Shown: piece after piece, positions 58,001 to 64,000 of the stretch
Layout of the letters: every line of letters starts with the position of its first letter
Numbering within the stretch: position 1 is the first letter of the stretch
From: Hippasteria phrygiana
Taxonomy: Eukaryota; Echinodermata; Asteroidea; Valvatida; Goniasteridae
Assembly: GCA_037893225.1 (NCBI GenBank)
Contig: JAZGUH010000223.1
Span: 1,488,001-1,552,000, forward strand
DNA: 64,000 bases
Direction: 5' to 3'
Position numbers and translations under genes: made by a program
Notes under the pieces: generated by a model
Seen by the model: only the letters and a program-made list of their open reading frames with translations
What the model was told of the DNA's origin: nothing
The model's database searches: none

Positions 58001-61000
58001 TGGTCAAAATCCAGAATTAATTAAAAATAACAAATAAAAAATGAAATAGCCTTATCAAGACTTCACAATTTGTTAGGATCCACCCAAATTTTAATTGCCC
58101 CAAAAAGTTTTGGTGAGCAACTCACTTTTTGGGCAGACCATACGATGACGTCACACCGGCCTTTCGTACGAGGTTATTAAGCATATCCACTTGTTCGGTA
58201 CACACTTCCTGGTACTTGGCAACCAGTGTGAACACATCTGTGGGCGACTGGTGATCGGTGAAACACCTCATGAACTCCTCAAAAAGACCCTCAGATGCTA
58301 TTTGGAACAAGAAAATTACTAGTACTTAAAACTCTTCAGATAGGTTCATTACAAGATTAAATACACAAGATCAAAGTGCTTCATATGACGTCCAAAAATA
58401 TACATTAATGTATAATACATGTGCCATTTCTTGCCCAGTGATTTTTATTTACACAATAATGTAAAAATGAGTCTCTTTCAATTTTTGTTCTATAGAAATG
58501 TATTTTACGTAAGGACTGGACTCTATTTGTGTCTTTTAATTGTTACTTAATTATTGTAAATGGCATGCAATTCAGGTTTTAACTGCTATGTGTCATGTTT
58601 CTAAATAAACCATAAACCATAAACCAAAAATATTTTTTATTCCGGGATCCATTTAAACTCTCAGCGGAGCATAAATAACCACACTAGGCACTAAATTTGA
58701 CTACTCACAGCCTTTTCCTTATTAACATTTTTCCCAAAACCATGCACTCCCCAATATGCAATCTTGGCTCTACCCGTTTACCTGCTACCCCTGGGTCTTC
58801 TGCCAGCAGCAGGTGGATATTAGTGCTTGTGAAGTCTTCCGTCCTTCCCCCTGGCGTTTGAACGGCACTGCACTCAAGGCCGGAAGCCGAGGGTTGCCTG
58901 GGCGTGGCCAGAAGCAGGGAGGTGTTCAGGCGTGTCTGGTCAACCGCTGACAAGTCAAACTGCATGCCAAAAAAATGCAATTCAAAGAGGGGCCATAACA
59001 TTTTGTAATCTCCAACAAAATCAGAAGCAACTATGGCTTACGATCGGACATACGTTGCTTACCACCGGTGCTGGAGTTAACAGCAATCTGTTTGGGGTTT
59101 GCCCCATCAAATCAGACACATCGAACTGGGAAGCGGTCGGAGGTCGCCTGGGTGTGTCTGTAAAGCAAGACGCCAAATGACAGTTCAGAAAAGATCATTT
59201 GACCAAGATTGGACTTGAACAAAGACCTTGGGACTGCTCTACCAGTGTTCAAGCAACTAAAACTAACCAATAGACTTCTCATTTCGGGGCTTATATCTCA
59301 TACAAATATCCACTAGGCCATTCAGCTAGTTGTACAACAACCCACACAACTAGAGTAGTTGTGTATCCAAATTCAACAATAAGGACAATTCTGTGCGAGT
59401 GTGCCGTTAACCCCTTGCCACCGGTTGACACAAATACGTGCAGATTGAAATTGCCACCTGGCCGGTTGACACAAATACAAGCCAATTTTTACATTTTCAA
59501 TCCATTATTGGGGTATTGTGTACGTTATGCTTGGCTGCACAAGCCTCTTGTTTCCATTTCGCTTGGCTGCATAACCCGGCCTGGTGCCCCGGCGCCACCC
59601 GGTGGCAAGGGGTTAACTCTGATTTGTTTACAACTGGAGCCCAAATTTGTTCATAAACTGAAAATCTGTCACGTGGATGAAAATAACAATAGGCAAGACT
59701 TCATTCATTCATTTATTCATTCATTCAGAGTGTGAAAGCTGAAATTAATTTGTAACCTTAGCTCCCTGGGGTGTGTGTGGAAAATCATTAAAATTGGAGG
59801 ATTCAGGGCTGTTGGGTTTTTGTTTTATTAAAGTACCCCCCCCCCAAAAAAAAAGAAATTAAAAAAATTAAAAAACAATCACCAGCCCACTGGTTGACCC
59901 AATGCCTAAAATTACTGGACTTGGTCCACTGCTCAGAATTTCAAGCCCTGTGTTTTAACTCACATGTGCTGTGCTTGAACCCACTGCCCGGTGTGCGTGC
60001 TGTCAGTTGTTGGTGTGCACCTGGGGTGGTGGTTGTACCCGTTGCCTGATCCAGTAGACCCATAGCTAATTACCAATTAAGGGAAATGTTGGAATACATG
60101 TATTCGTACACACTTAACTGATGAGAGGTGCACTGTATGTGAAACAATTTTTCGGCAAGATGGCTAGGGTAGTTTTATACAAGGTTATCCAGAAAAAAAG
60201 CAACTTTTCACAAACTCAGATATAAATTGCATATCCTGCAATATGGTTCCCCGATTGGTGTGCAGTTCTTAAATAAACTACAGACTACCAAATCCGATAA
60301 ATACTAGGATTAAAAAAATTCCAAATGTGTATGCATCAAGAAAGAAATATTCACAAGTATACTAGGGGAGTCGGGTTGGCCTTGTAGTACTTTCCTCGCC
60401 TTCCACCGCTGTGACCCGAGTTCGAATCCCACCAGGGCCGACATGTGGATTGGGTTTTCAGTCCCTGCCTGATTCCGTGGGTTTCCCCAGAATATGTATC
60501 ATTCTGGGGTTTTCCTCCCACTTCTAAAACATTGTAAAATAGAACATTTCCTTGTCATCTTCATATACAGGTTTCTTCAGGCTTTCAAGCTAAAGTGCGA
60601 TATTGTGACCAAAAAACCCCCCCAAACATTTCAAGGATTCTGTCACAAATGCTTCTGCTGATGGTTACAAGACTACCATTTCCTAAATACTTTATACTGC
60701 CAATAACCACAATGACAAAAAAAACCAAGCTGGATAGACTGTCTATTAAGAGTTTTAGAAAACTAAAAACACCCATAGATGTTGGCTTTAGTTAGGATAC
60801 ATCTTCGGATGATATGCTCCTTTTTTAGCGTTCGGCTCATCTTTTCCTCTCTGGGAGCAGGAGAGTTGTCCAGACCACCAAATGACAGGGGCCTAGTAAC
60901 AAAAACATACAAAAAATATGACTGAATGACGCCTAACCCCATTTTCCCTCTAAACCCCTTTTTCAGAGAGGGGAAAACCAAGTGTGGACATGGGCAAGTC

Positions 61001-62606
61001 CACACAATGTGTTCGCTACCTGCCTAGTGTGGACATCTTTTGTTCCGAGGTCCACACAACGTATGTAACGCTTGTACACACACACATACACACACAGTCA
61101 TGTAAACGGGTGCAATCGTGGACCTCCCATTGTTCCTCTTTTGTTTATACTTTTTCGGAAGGCCTCCCATTGGTTTTGTACACGATTTTCAATCGTGGAC
61201 GTTAGGTCAAACGTGGACCCCTTTGTCTACGCCCGAATTCTTTTGTCCTACAATCCCGGCCAAAATGCTTGGGCCACGTGATGATAGACATACCCTCCTC
61301 CGCGCCCCCCGCTCCCCCGCTCAATGTTGTAATATCAAGCCGGAGCGCATTCCGCGCAATGAGAGCCAACATTGACCGGGGGCAGGGGGGTCGGGGGCCC
61401 AACGAGATTTGGCCGGGATTGTCTGAAATTTTCTTTCTCAAAAAAAAACAAAAAAAAAACATTAGAAAAGACCTAAGTGTGAGAAGCAATGGATGGTCAT
61501 GGCTTTCCGAGTGCAGGAGTAATTAAAAGAAAAGGAAGTGGAAAAAAAGAGGTTTTTTTCGGGTTAGATTCGAACCCACAACTGTTGCATTTGAATGTAC
61601 ATGTCCAAACCACTAGACTATGTGAGTCACAGATGCCAAGAGGCTTAATTGACCGTTCAATTTCCAGACACAGATGATCCCAATTGTTTTGTAGTGCGCA
61701 TCGTACACGATGTACCATGACGAATAACCATGCCATTTTGTCAAATAACTTTACAAAAGACATTTTTGTTCAACGCGAAAATCGCATTACGCTACACAAA
61801 CCACCTACAAGCCTCTTCCAATTTTTTAGCCGTCTCTTTGCGTGATTTTGCGTGTTTTAAACTCTTTATAGATAAACTAGGCGAACTTTCAGACAATCCT
61901 GGCCAAAATGCTTGGGCCACGTGATGATAGACATACCCTCCTCCGCGCCCCCCGCTCAATGTTGTAATATCAAGCCGGAGCGCATTCCGCGCAATGAGAG
62001 CCAACATTGACCGGGGGCAGGGGGGTCGGGGGCCCAACGAGATTTGGCCGGGATTGTAGGTCCACGATTGCCGGCATATACAAACTCACACACACACAAC
62101 AAAAAGTGGTGCACTGAATAAAACTCTTCCCTCTCTAATTTTGGGAGTAGGGGCAAAAATGAAGAACGGGACAGAATATCATAACTGAAAAAAGGACTTA
62201 TTTTATTGCACCATATTATATAAATGCTTTTGTTTTACATGTAATTCTTAATAATTCAGGATAAGGATAACATTTTCTAACAATTAAAACCCTTTTTCTG
62301 GAGGTGGGGGAGGGGGAGCATGCAATAATTTGTAACAAAACAGGGCACATCGTATAATTAACTTGATCCATAGAGGGCATCATTCGCTGCAACTGCTGCC
62401 GTGTACATGTACAAGTTGGAAATATGTCCTATGCATTTCATCTCTGCACACATTTATATGGGTCAGTGCGAAAAAGTGCAATCTGTTTGTAAAAACAATA
62501 CTTAAGGCTGTATGTTACTACAATGGGCAGGTGGTTGGTAAAACAAGAATGCGGGTTACCTCTGCCCTTGGCGAACGGTCCGTTTTTTATCGACAGCTTC
62601 ATTCAT
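40204..62606 (-). CDS. nup107: Nuclear pore protein Nup107, 23 coding exons
   Basis: Nup107 is a core subunit of the Y-complex (Nup107-160) scaffold of the nuclear pore. Coding exons, 5' to 3': 62606-62560, 60892-60801, 59157-59063, 58959-58782, 58297-58126, 57080-56948, 56834-56674, 56211-56091, 54714-54561, 54236-54091, 53327-53191, 52951-52903, 49865-49796, 49174-49017, 48626-48530, 47474-47421, 47223-47108, 45637-45535, 44438-44278, 42778-42650, 42358-42245, 41450-41283, 40311-40204. All borders are AG/GT and all phases join; the total is 2763 nt, 920 aa (human protein 925 aa). Family signatures: [167 protein letters not shown], and the terminus [10 protein letters not shown]. Exons 3-23 are secure. 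Exons 1-2 rest on phase agreement; exon 2 uses a weak donor (T|GTATCC). The frame of exon 1 stays open upstream to an acceptor at 62645, so an earlier start is possible. Confidence 0.95.
40504..40990. mobile_element. 487-bp foldback element 3' of Nup107 exon 22, within the last intron
   Basis: Left arm about 40504-40703 and right arm about 40797-40990: AAACACCTCACAAAAAGTAT with its complement, TTTGATCATTCAAATGATCA, and AATTTCCCAGTTTTGTCCCG. The loop is about 95 bp with no coding potential. Confidence 0.88.
41535..41706. mobile_element. MITE family GCACGATATGGGG, copy 3 (complete, 172 bp)
   Basis: GCACGATATGGGGCAGAG and CTCTGCCCCATATCGTGC are perfect 18-bp inverted ends. It lies in Nup107 intron 21, about 85 bp upstream of exon 22. 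Confidence 0.9.
41818..42213. mobile_element. MITE family TTAAAGGTAGTAT, inverse copy
   Basis: CCAACGATGGTCGGCCGACCATCG is the central palindrome (as two short halves), with TTTCATAATAATTCAGTAG and GTATATTACCTTTTAA at the end. It finishes 32 bp from the 3' border of Nup107 exon 21. Confidence 0.8.
43058..43082 (+). repeat. (CA)n microsatellite
   Basis: Uninterrupted ACACAC run. A second short run is near 43281. Confidence 0.95.
43285..43465. repeat. Dispersed repeat family 2, copy 2
   Basis: GTGTGTAAACGCCTGCAATC, CATTGGTTTTGTACACG, then repeated CAAACGGGGACC and CAATCGGGGACC units. It corresponds to 61060-61247. Confidence 0.7.
43846..43969. repeat. Short inverted repeat, GTCAAAATCAGTCAA ends
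   Basis: GTCAAAATCAGTCAAGGTG and TTTTGACTGATTTTGACC face each other over 124 bp within Nup107 intron 19; a MITE-like form. Confidence 0.6.
44750..45102. mobile_element. 353-bp MITE with 30-bp perfect TIRs
   Basis: AATATGTGATGCGATCAAGC...AAAATCAGTC at the left equals the complement of the right end (GACTGATTTT...GCTTGATCGCATCACATATT). Flanks are AT-rich. It is in Nup107 intron 18. Confidence 0.88.
45115..45370 (-). mobile_element. tRNA-derived SINE family A, copy 3
   Basis: Minus strand: GGATAAGACGGCTCAGTTGG (A box), GCAGGTTCAAATCCCAC (B box), CAGTTTCCCTTGTGGTTTA tail. A run of 17-18 G (about 45300-45317) sits in the head region. A plus-strand B-box fragment (CACAGGTTCAAATCCCACTC, about 45490-45515) ends about 20 bp from the 3' border of Nup107 exon 18. 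Confidence 0.8.
45788..46140. mobile_element. MITE family TTAAAGGTAGTAT, copy
   Basis: TTAAAGGTAGTATACATC start and GTAGACTACCTTTAA end. Internal landmarks are as in the 26528 copy, with a deletion around the central palindrome. Confidence 0.85.
46600..47044. mobile_element. MITE family TTAAAGGTAGTAT, diverged copy with extra palindrome
   Basis: ACTGAATTATTACAAAATAC, CAACGATTTCCAGCTGGAAA (palindromic centre) and ACGGCCTTTAA end. An additional inverted pair (CACGCGTGGCTACC...GGTAGCCACGCGCG, about 46797-46883) is probably a nested insertion. It ends about 64 bp before exon 17 of Nup107. Confidence 0.75.
47797..48200. mobile_element. 404-bp MITE, TIR TGTGACCCGCTCTGC
   Basis: TGTGACCCGCTCTGCAAAAA...GGGCACATAAGT on the left and the inverse ACTTATG...TTTTTGCAGAGCGGGTCACA on the right. 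It splits a stretch of degenerate TTGTTGGATTTAGCAG repeats (47640-48330) in Nup107 intron 15. Confidence 0.88.
49299..49736. mobile_element. MITE family TTAAAGGTAGTAT, copy
   Basis: TTAAATGTAGTATACATTTG start and CATACTAACTTTAA end. Internal TTTTCCAACGATTG and GCACACAAAACTTTAAACAG. It lies 60 bp from Nup107 exon 13. Confidence 0.85.
49894..50160. mobile_element. 267-bp element with telomere-like TIRs
   Basis: CATTAACCCTAACCC at the left and GGGTTAGGGTTAATG at the right are perfect 15-bp inverted repeats. The interior has repeated TTGCATTTGGCAGGG / TTGCATTGAGCAG words, also seen near 47640-48330. Confidence 0.75.
50204..50863. mobile_element. 660-bp Tc1/mariner-like element with long TIRs and transposase relic
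   Basis: AAATTACTGCGTGAAAATTA...GCTTTGAGTATGATGTA...AAGAGAC (50204-50275) is the inverse of about 50795-50863. The internal minus strand carries the end of a transposase (next entry). Confidence 0.8.
50570..50737 (-). pseudogene. Tc1/mariner-like transposase C-terminal relic
   Basis: It reads [19 protein letters not shown], then [14 protein letters not shown], then a TGA. The WPxRSPDLTxxDFFxxGYLKxxVY signature is characteristic of IS630/Tc1/mariner-type transposases around the last catalytic acid. No upstream catalytic part is present. Confidence 0.8.
50901..52031. mobile_element. TIR-bounded unit containing the THAP exon (candidate)
   Basis: TTAAAGGAACCATG (50901-50914) is matched by CATAGTTCCTTTAA (52018-52031). 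TTAA may be the target site. A second inverted pair, GTGACGTAGATCGAGG (about 51086) and CCTCGATCTACGTCAC (about 51830), lies further in. A GTAC-rich cryptic repeat (51185-51340) fills part of it. The short outer ends could be chance. Confidence 0.5.
51385..51729 (-). CDS. THAP-type zinc finger exon, 115 codons
   Basis: THAP domains bind DNA through a C2CH zinc site and occur in host regulators and P-element-type transposases. The start MPTRC sits at the conserved position one residue before the first Cys pair. The site is C5-x4-C10 ... C54-x2-H57, with [16 protein letters not shown], the AVPT-like STAIPTKF and basic residues after it, all as in THAP proteins. The exon ends after AREKIR-type basic sequence at AGG|GTAAGT, a strong donor. 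No second exon was found on this strand before Nup107 exon 13. It lies inside Nup107 intron 12 in the same orientation. It could be an independent gene, a transposase first exon, or a captured exon. Confidence 0.8.
52368..52588 (-). pseudogene. Recombinase-like N-terminal exon, copy C (frameshifted)
   Basis: [20 protein letters not shown] then [11 protein letters not shown], after which the frame shifts at GACACAGAGACAAATG; the remaining sequence still matches copies A and B. It ends at the same AAG|GTAAAC donor. Confidence 0.55.
52611..52676. mobile_element. 66-bp MITE nested in copy C
   Basis: CTGGTTCCCGGTTCCC and GGGACCGGGAACCAG are inverted ends. The 9-bp word ATGACAGCC repeats on both sides, while copy B has it once, so it is a target duplication. 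Confidence 0.8.
53095..53180 (-). mobile_element. tRNA-SINE family A-like fragment abutting Nup107 exon 11
   Basis: Minus strand CTCAGTTTGGTAGAGC and CACAGGTTCAAATCCCACTT. Its head comes within about 10 bp of the exon 11 splice donor at 53190. Confidence 0.65.
55040..55280 (-). mobile_element. tRNA-derived SINE family B, copy 1
   Basis: Minus strand: TCAGGTTGGCCTTGTGGTAC (A box), GTTCGAATCCCACCACGG (B box), GTGGATTGGGTTTTCAGTCC, GGGTTTTCCTCCCACTTC, CAGGCTTTTGAGC tail. Homologous to 60365-60600. Confidence 0.85.
55424..55650. mobile_element. Decayed copy of the CCAGGGGCCAATTTCACGG MITE
   Basis: GGGGGCCAATTTCATGAAAC, GCTTAGCATGAGAAGTC, AAACAAGATTACCAACCAAA and CAGCAAGGCTTTTTG correspond in order to 16772-17004. 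The right end is lost. Confidence 0.75.
55985..56062 (+). mobile_element. LINE 3' end
   Basis: GGCCCCGTGGAAGACCACAT, GAACGGGCTACCCTGATAAA, then (AAATA)n, a common non-LTR retrotransposon 3' tail. The AT-rich 55651-55984 may be its untranslated part. Confidence 0.55.
56540..56630 (-). mobile_element. tRNA-like SINE head
   Basis: Minus strand GCTCCATGGTCGAGTGGTTA (A box) and CGTGGGTTCGAGTCCCGCCC (B box) with a plausible tRNA spacing. It is followed by GAGTAAACC rather than CCA, and sits 45 bp from Nup107 exon 7. A real tRNA-like gene was considered, but stems pair imperfectly. Confidence 0.6.
57225..57490 (+). repeat. 133-bp tandem duplication
   Basis: TTCCAGCCTATTTTA, TGACCTCAAATGACCTTTGA and CATGACCCAAGTTTGATTGC occur twice, 133 bp apart, with few differences. 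A (CGGACTA)n run follows at about 57515. Confidence 0.9.
59406..59615. mobile_element. piggyBac-type MITE, TTAA target, TIR CCCCTTGCCACCGG
   Basis: TTAA|CCCCTTGCCACCGG at the left and CCGGTGGCAAGGGG|TTAA at the right: a perfect 14-bp TIR starting CCC plus TTAA duplication is the piggyBac pattern. GGTTGACACAAATAC occurs twice inside. In Nup107 intron 2. Confidence 0.88.
60365..60600 (+). mobile_element. tRNA-derived SINE family B, copy 2
   Basis: GGGTTGGCCTTGTAGTACTT (A box), GAGTTCGAATCCCACCAGGG (B box), GTGGATTGGGTTTTCAGTCC, TTCTGGGGTTTTCCTCCCAC, TTTCTTCAGGCTTTCAAGC. Opposite orientation to copy 1. An alternating run of C and A occurs at about 59835-59875. Confidence 0.85.
61060..61247. repeat. 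Dispersed repeat family 2, copy 3 (left half)
   Basis: ACACACATACACACACAG, CAATCGTGGACCTCCCATTG, GGAAGGCCTCCCATTGG, TTTTCAATCGTGGACG, GTGGACCCCTTTGTCTACGC. Its expected right part (AGGTCCACGATTGCCGG) reappears at 62057-62075 after the composite insertion. Confidence 0.75.
61250..62057. mobile_element. Composite insertion: two direct 165-173 bp GC-rich repeats around a 470-bp core
   Basis: The terminal copies (61250-61422 and 61893-62057) share ACAATCCYGGCCAAAATG, GGGCCACGTGATGATAGAC, TCAAGCCGGAGCGCATTCC and GGCCGGGATTGT; the second lacks 8 bp. The copies themselves have inverted ends (ACAATCC and GGATTGT). The core includes a tRNA-like segment at 61565-61630. Outer flanks read TA on both sides. 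Confidence 0.75.
61565..61630 (-). mobile_element. tRNA-like segment inside the composite insertion
   Basis: Minus strand TAGTCTAGTGGTTTGGAC (A box) and GTTGTGGGTTCGAATCTA (B box) with tRNA-like spacing, but acceptor stems do not pair well. Confidence 0.55.
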
Positions 62607-62844
62607 TTTTTCTGGATTAAATCCCTGACTTTGCCTCTGTGAATACTGAAAATAGGAAAGAAAATACAATATACAATTTAGGTACAGATACTTTTCACTG
62701 GGCTACTGTTGACTTAGGCACCGATCAATTTTTCTCAACCCCCTCCGCTTATAGCACTATCCCAGGAATCAAGACTGGTATTTTTTCCGTGACCAATGGT
62801 GGGGACTTTGGTACTTCTTAGACATTGTTAGAGTGGAACGGCGA

Positions 62845-62935
62845 AGTGGCATTTGGGCTGGTAAAGTGGTTAAGGGTGAAGTGGTTAAGGGTGAAGTGGT
62901 TACGGGTGAAGTGGAAAATGGGCGAAGTGACCGAC
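62845..62935 (+). repeat. Array of the GGGCGAAGTGGTT unit, fragment
   Basis: Six diverged 15-18 bp units ending in GGGCGAAGTGACCGACAA, the same terminal word as the foldback element at 37357-38279. Confidence 0.8.
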
Positions 62936-63036
62936 AAAGGCACTGTTGTTTGTTGGTCATTGTTGGTCATGATGATGTTGGTTGGTGACCATCCGATCTA
63001 AGTTAGACCTATTTTTAACCGAGGCAAACAAAGGTA

Positions 63037-63362
63037 TTTCGGCGATTGTGTAGTGTAGGGCCCTGTTCCCTATAAGGAAACAAAAATCCACTTTTAGGTT
63101 AATGGAATTGCCAAACTAGTTAGCGACATTACAAACCAACAGGTATGCCATTGATAGAGGGCAGGGTTTTAGTTTTTGAGGGAAATTTTGGGGTAAAGCG
63201 GCGATGAAGACGACAAAACGCAAATCAAAAATAAAAGATGCCGATCACCGCGACGCACAGTAAACACGCAAAACTGCGTTGATTCGCATGGCAACTGCTG
63301 TAAAGCACGTAAGAAAATTGCATTTTCTACCGCAATAAACTGTCAAAAGAATTAAGAGAAGT
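63037..63362 (+). repeat. Partial second copy of the 850-bp TIR element interior
   Basis: CGATTGTGTAGTGTAGGGCC, AAAATCCACTTTTAGGTTAA, CCAACAGGTATGCC, AGAGGGCAG and CACGTAAGAAAATTGCATTT align in order with the complement of 22085-22465. It lies upstream of the first recognised Nup107 exon. Confidence 0.8.
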
Positions 63363-63384
63363 CTGCTTTAGGTTAAAAAAGTCA

Positions 63385-63794
63385 TTGGAAAGATTTTACT
63401 TGAATACCCCCACAAAAATCGGTCAGGAATAGCAAATTTTGGAAAATAACCATCAATCTGTGTTCAGAATTGTATAAACACTTGGCACAACCTTTAAATT
63501 TGAGAATTGATTTGAGAAATCTTTGTGCAATATAGGGGAAGAAAGCTTGTGTTTTCTGTGTTAGATGTTCTTGGCACAGACCACAGAGGGCACTCAGTCA
63601 AAGTGTTCACATACACATGTACATGTTATTGTTAATTTCTGCCTCAATTTTACACATTCTGCTGGCACAAATCTTGAAATAACAGGTTGTGCCACACATT
63701 TAGTCTTTTTGTTATCAAGGAGGGTTAATTATTTTCCAAGTTTTTGCTGTTCCTGACCGATTTTGGTGGGGGTATATTAAGTAAAATCTTTCCA
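63385..63794. mobile_element. 410-bp MITE
   Basis: TTGGAAAGATTTTACTTGAA...TACCCCCACAAAAATCGGTCAGGAA on the left is mirrored by TTCCTGACCGATTTTGG...GGGGGTATATTAAG...TAAAATCTTTCCAA on the right. No coding potential. 63795-64000 holds nothing recognised. Confidence 0.85.
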
Positions 63795-64000
63795 AAAAGT
63801 CATTTTGGAATGAGAACAAATAGGCTTAGGGCCTACCCTAGCCCAGTGTGGACGATGTCTTCATTGCACTACGACTGACGTCCAGGATATGAGATTTCGC
63901 AGTAATTGAAATCAAAACTTTAACAGGATTTTGTTCACGTTTTACCTTGTTGTAGAAGCTAATTTCATGCCCACATACTTTTTGTGTCCTTATCTATCTG

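Overview
The window looks like a TE-rich nuclear contig from a marine invertebrate deuterostome, most likely an echinoderm (inference). Genes are split by introns with GT-AG borders, genome-wide repeats are dense, and the recognisable genes are animal genes. There is no sign of prokaryotic or organellar organisation.

Layout. (1) 1-4.0 kb: the 3' end of a Ty3/gypsy retrotransposon (integrase C-terminal half, polypurine tract, about 2.5 kb 3' LTR). (2) 4.0-17 kb: no host gene, but a dense patchwork of foldback elements, a 31-bp minisatellite, a 28S rRNA 3'-end fragment carrying a small inserted transposon, a 5S-derived SINE, a 188-bp palindrome, a 956-bp foldback element built on a recurring GTCTCTTCGTGAAAAC motif, and a 529-bp satellite in 2.6 copies. 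(3) 17.4-20.3 kb and 28.5-33.2 kb: two tandem two-exon class C GPCR genes related to metabotropic glutamate receptors, predicted 845 and 849 aa. They share a 319-bp tract of 100% identity inside the second exon. (4) 20.3-28.5 and 33.2-40.2 kb: MITEs, SINEs and nested insertions. (5) 40.2-62.6 kb, minus strand: a nucleoporin Nup107 gene that I can assemble exon by exon. It has 23 coding exons, every junction agrees in phase, and the total is 2763 nt (920 aa), close to the vertebrate protein length. A THAP-domain exon and several transposons sit in its introns. (6) 62.6-64 kb: more repeats upstream of Nup107.

The two GPCRs would act at the cell surface and Nup107 in the nuclear pore Y-complex; nothing suggests they work together. 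The most unusual theme is mobile or repeated units that carry what looks like a single 5' gene exon with a start codon and splice donor: three copies of a recombinase-like N-terminus, one THAP exon, and possibly an 850-bp TIR element. All similarity statements come from reading the sequence; no database search was run.
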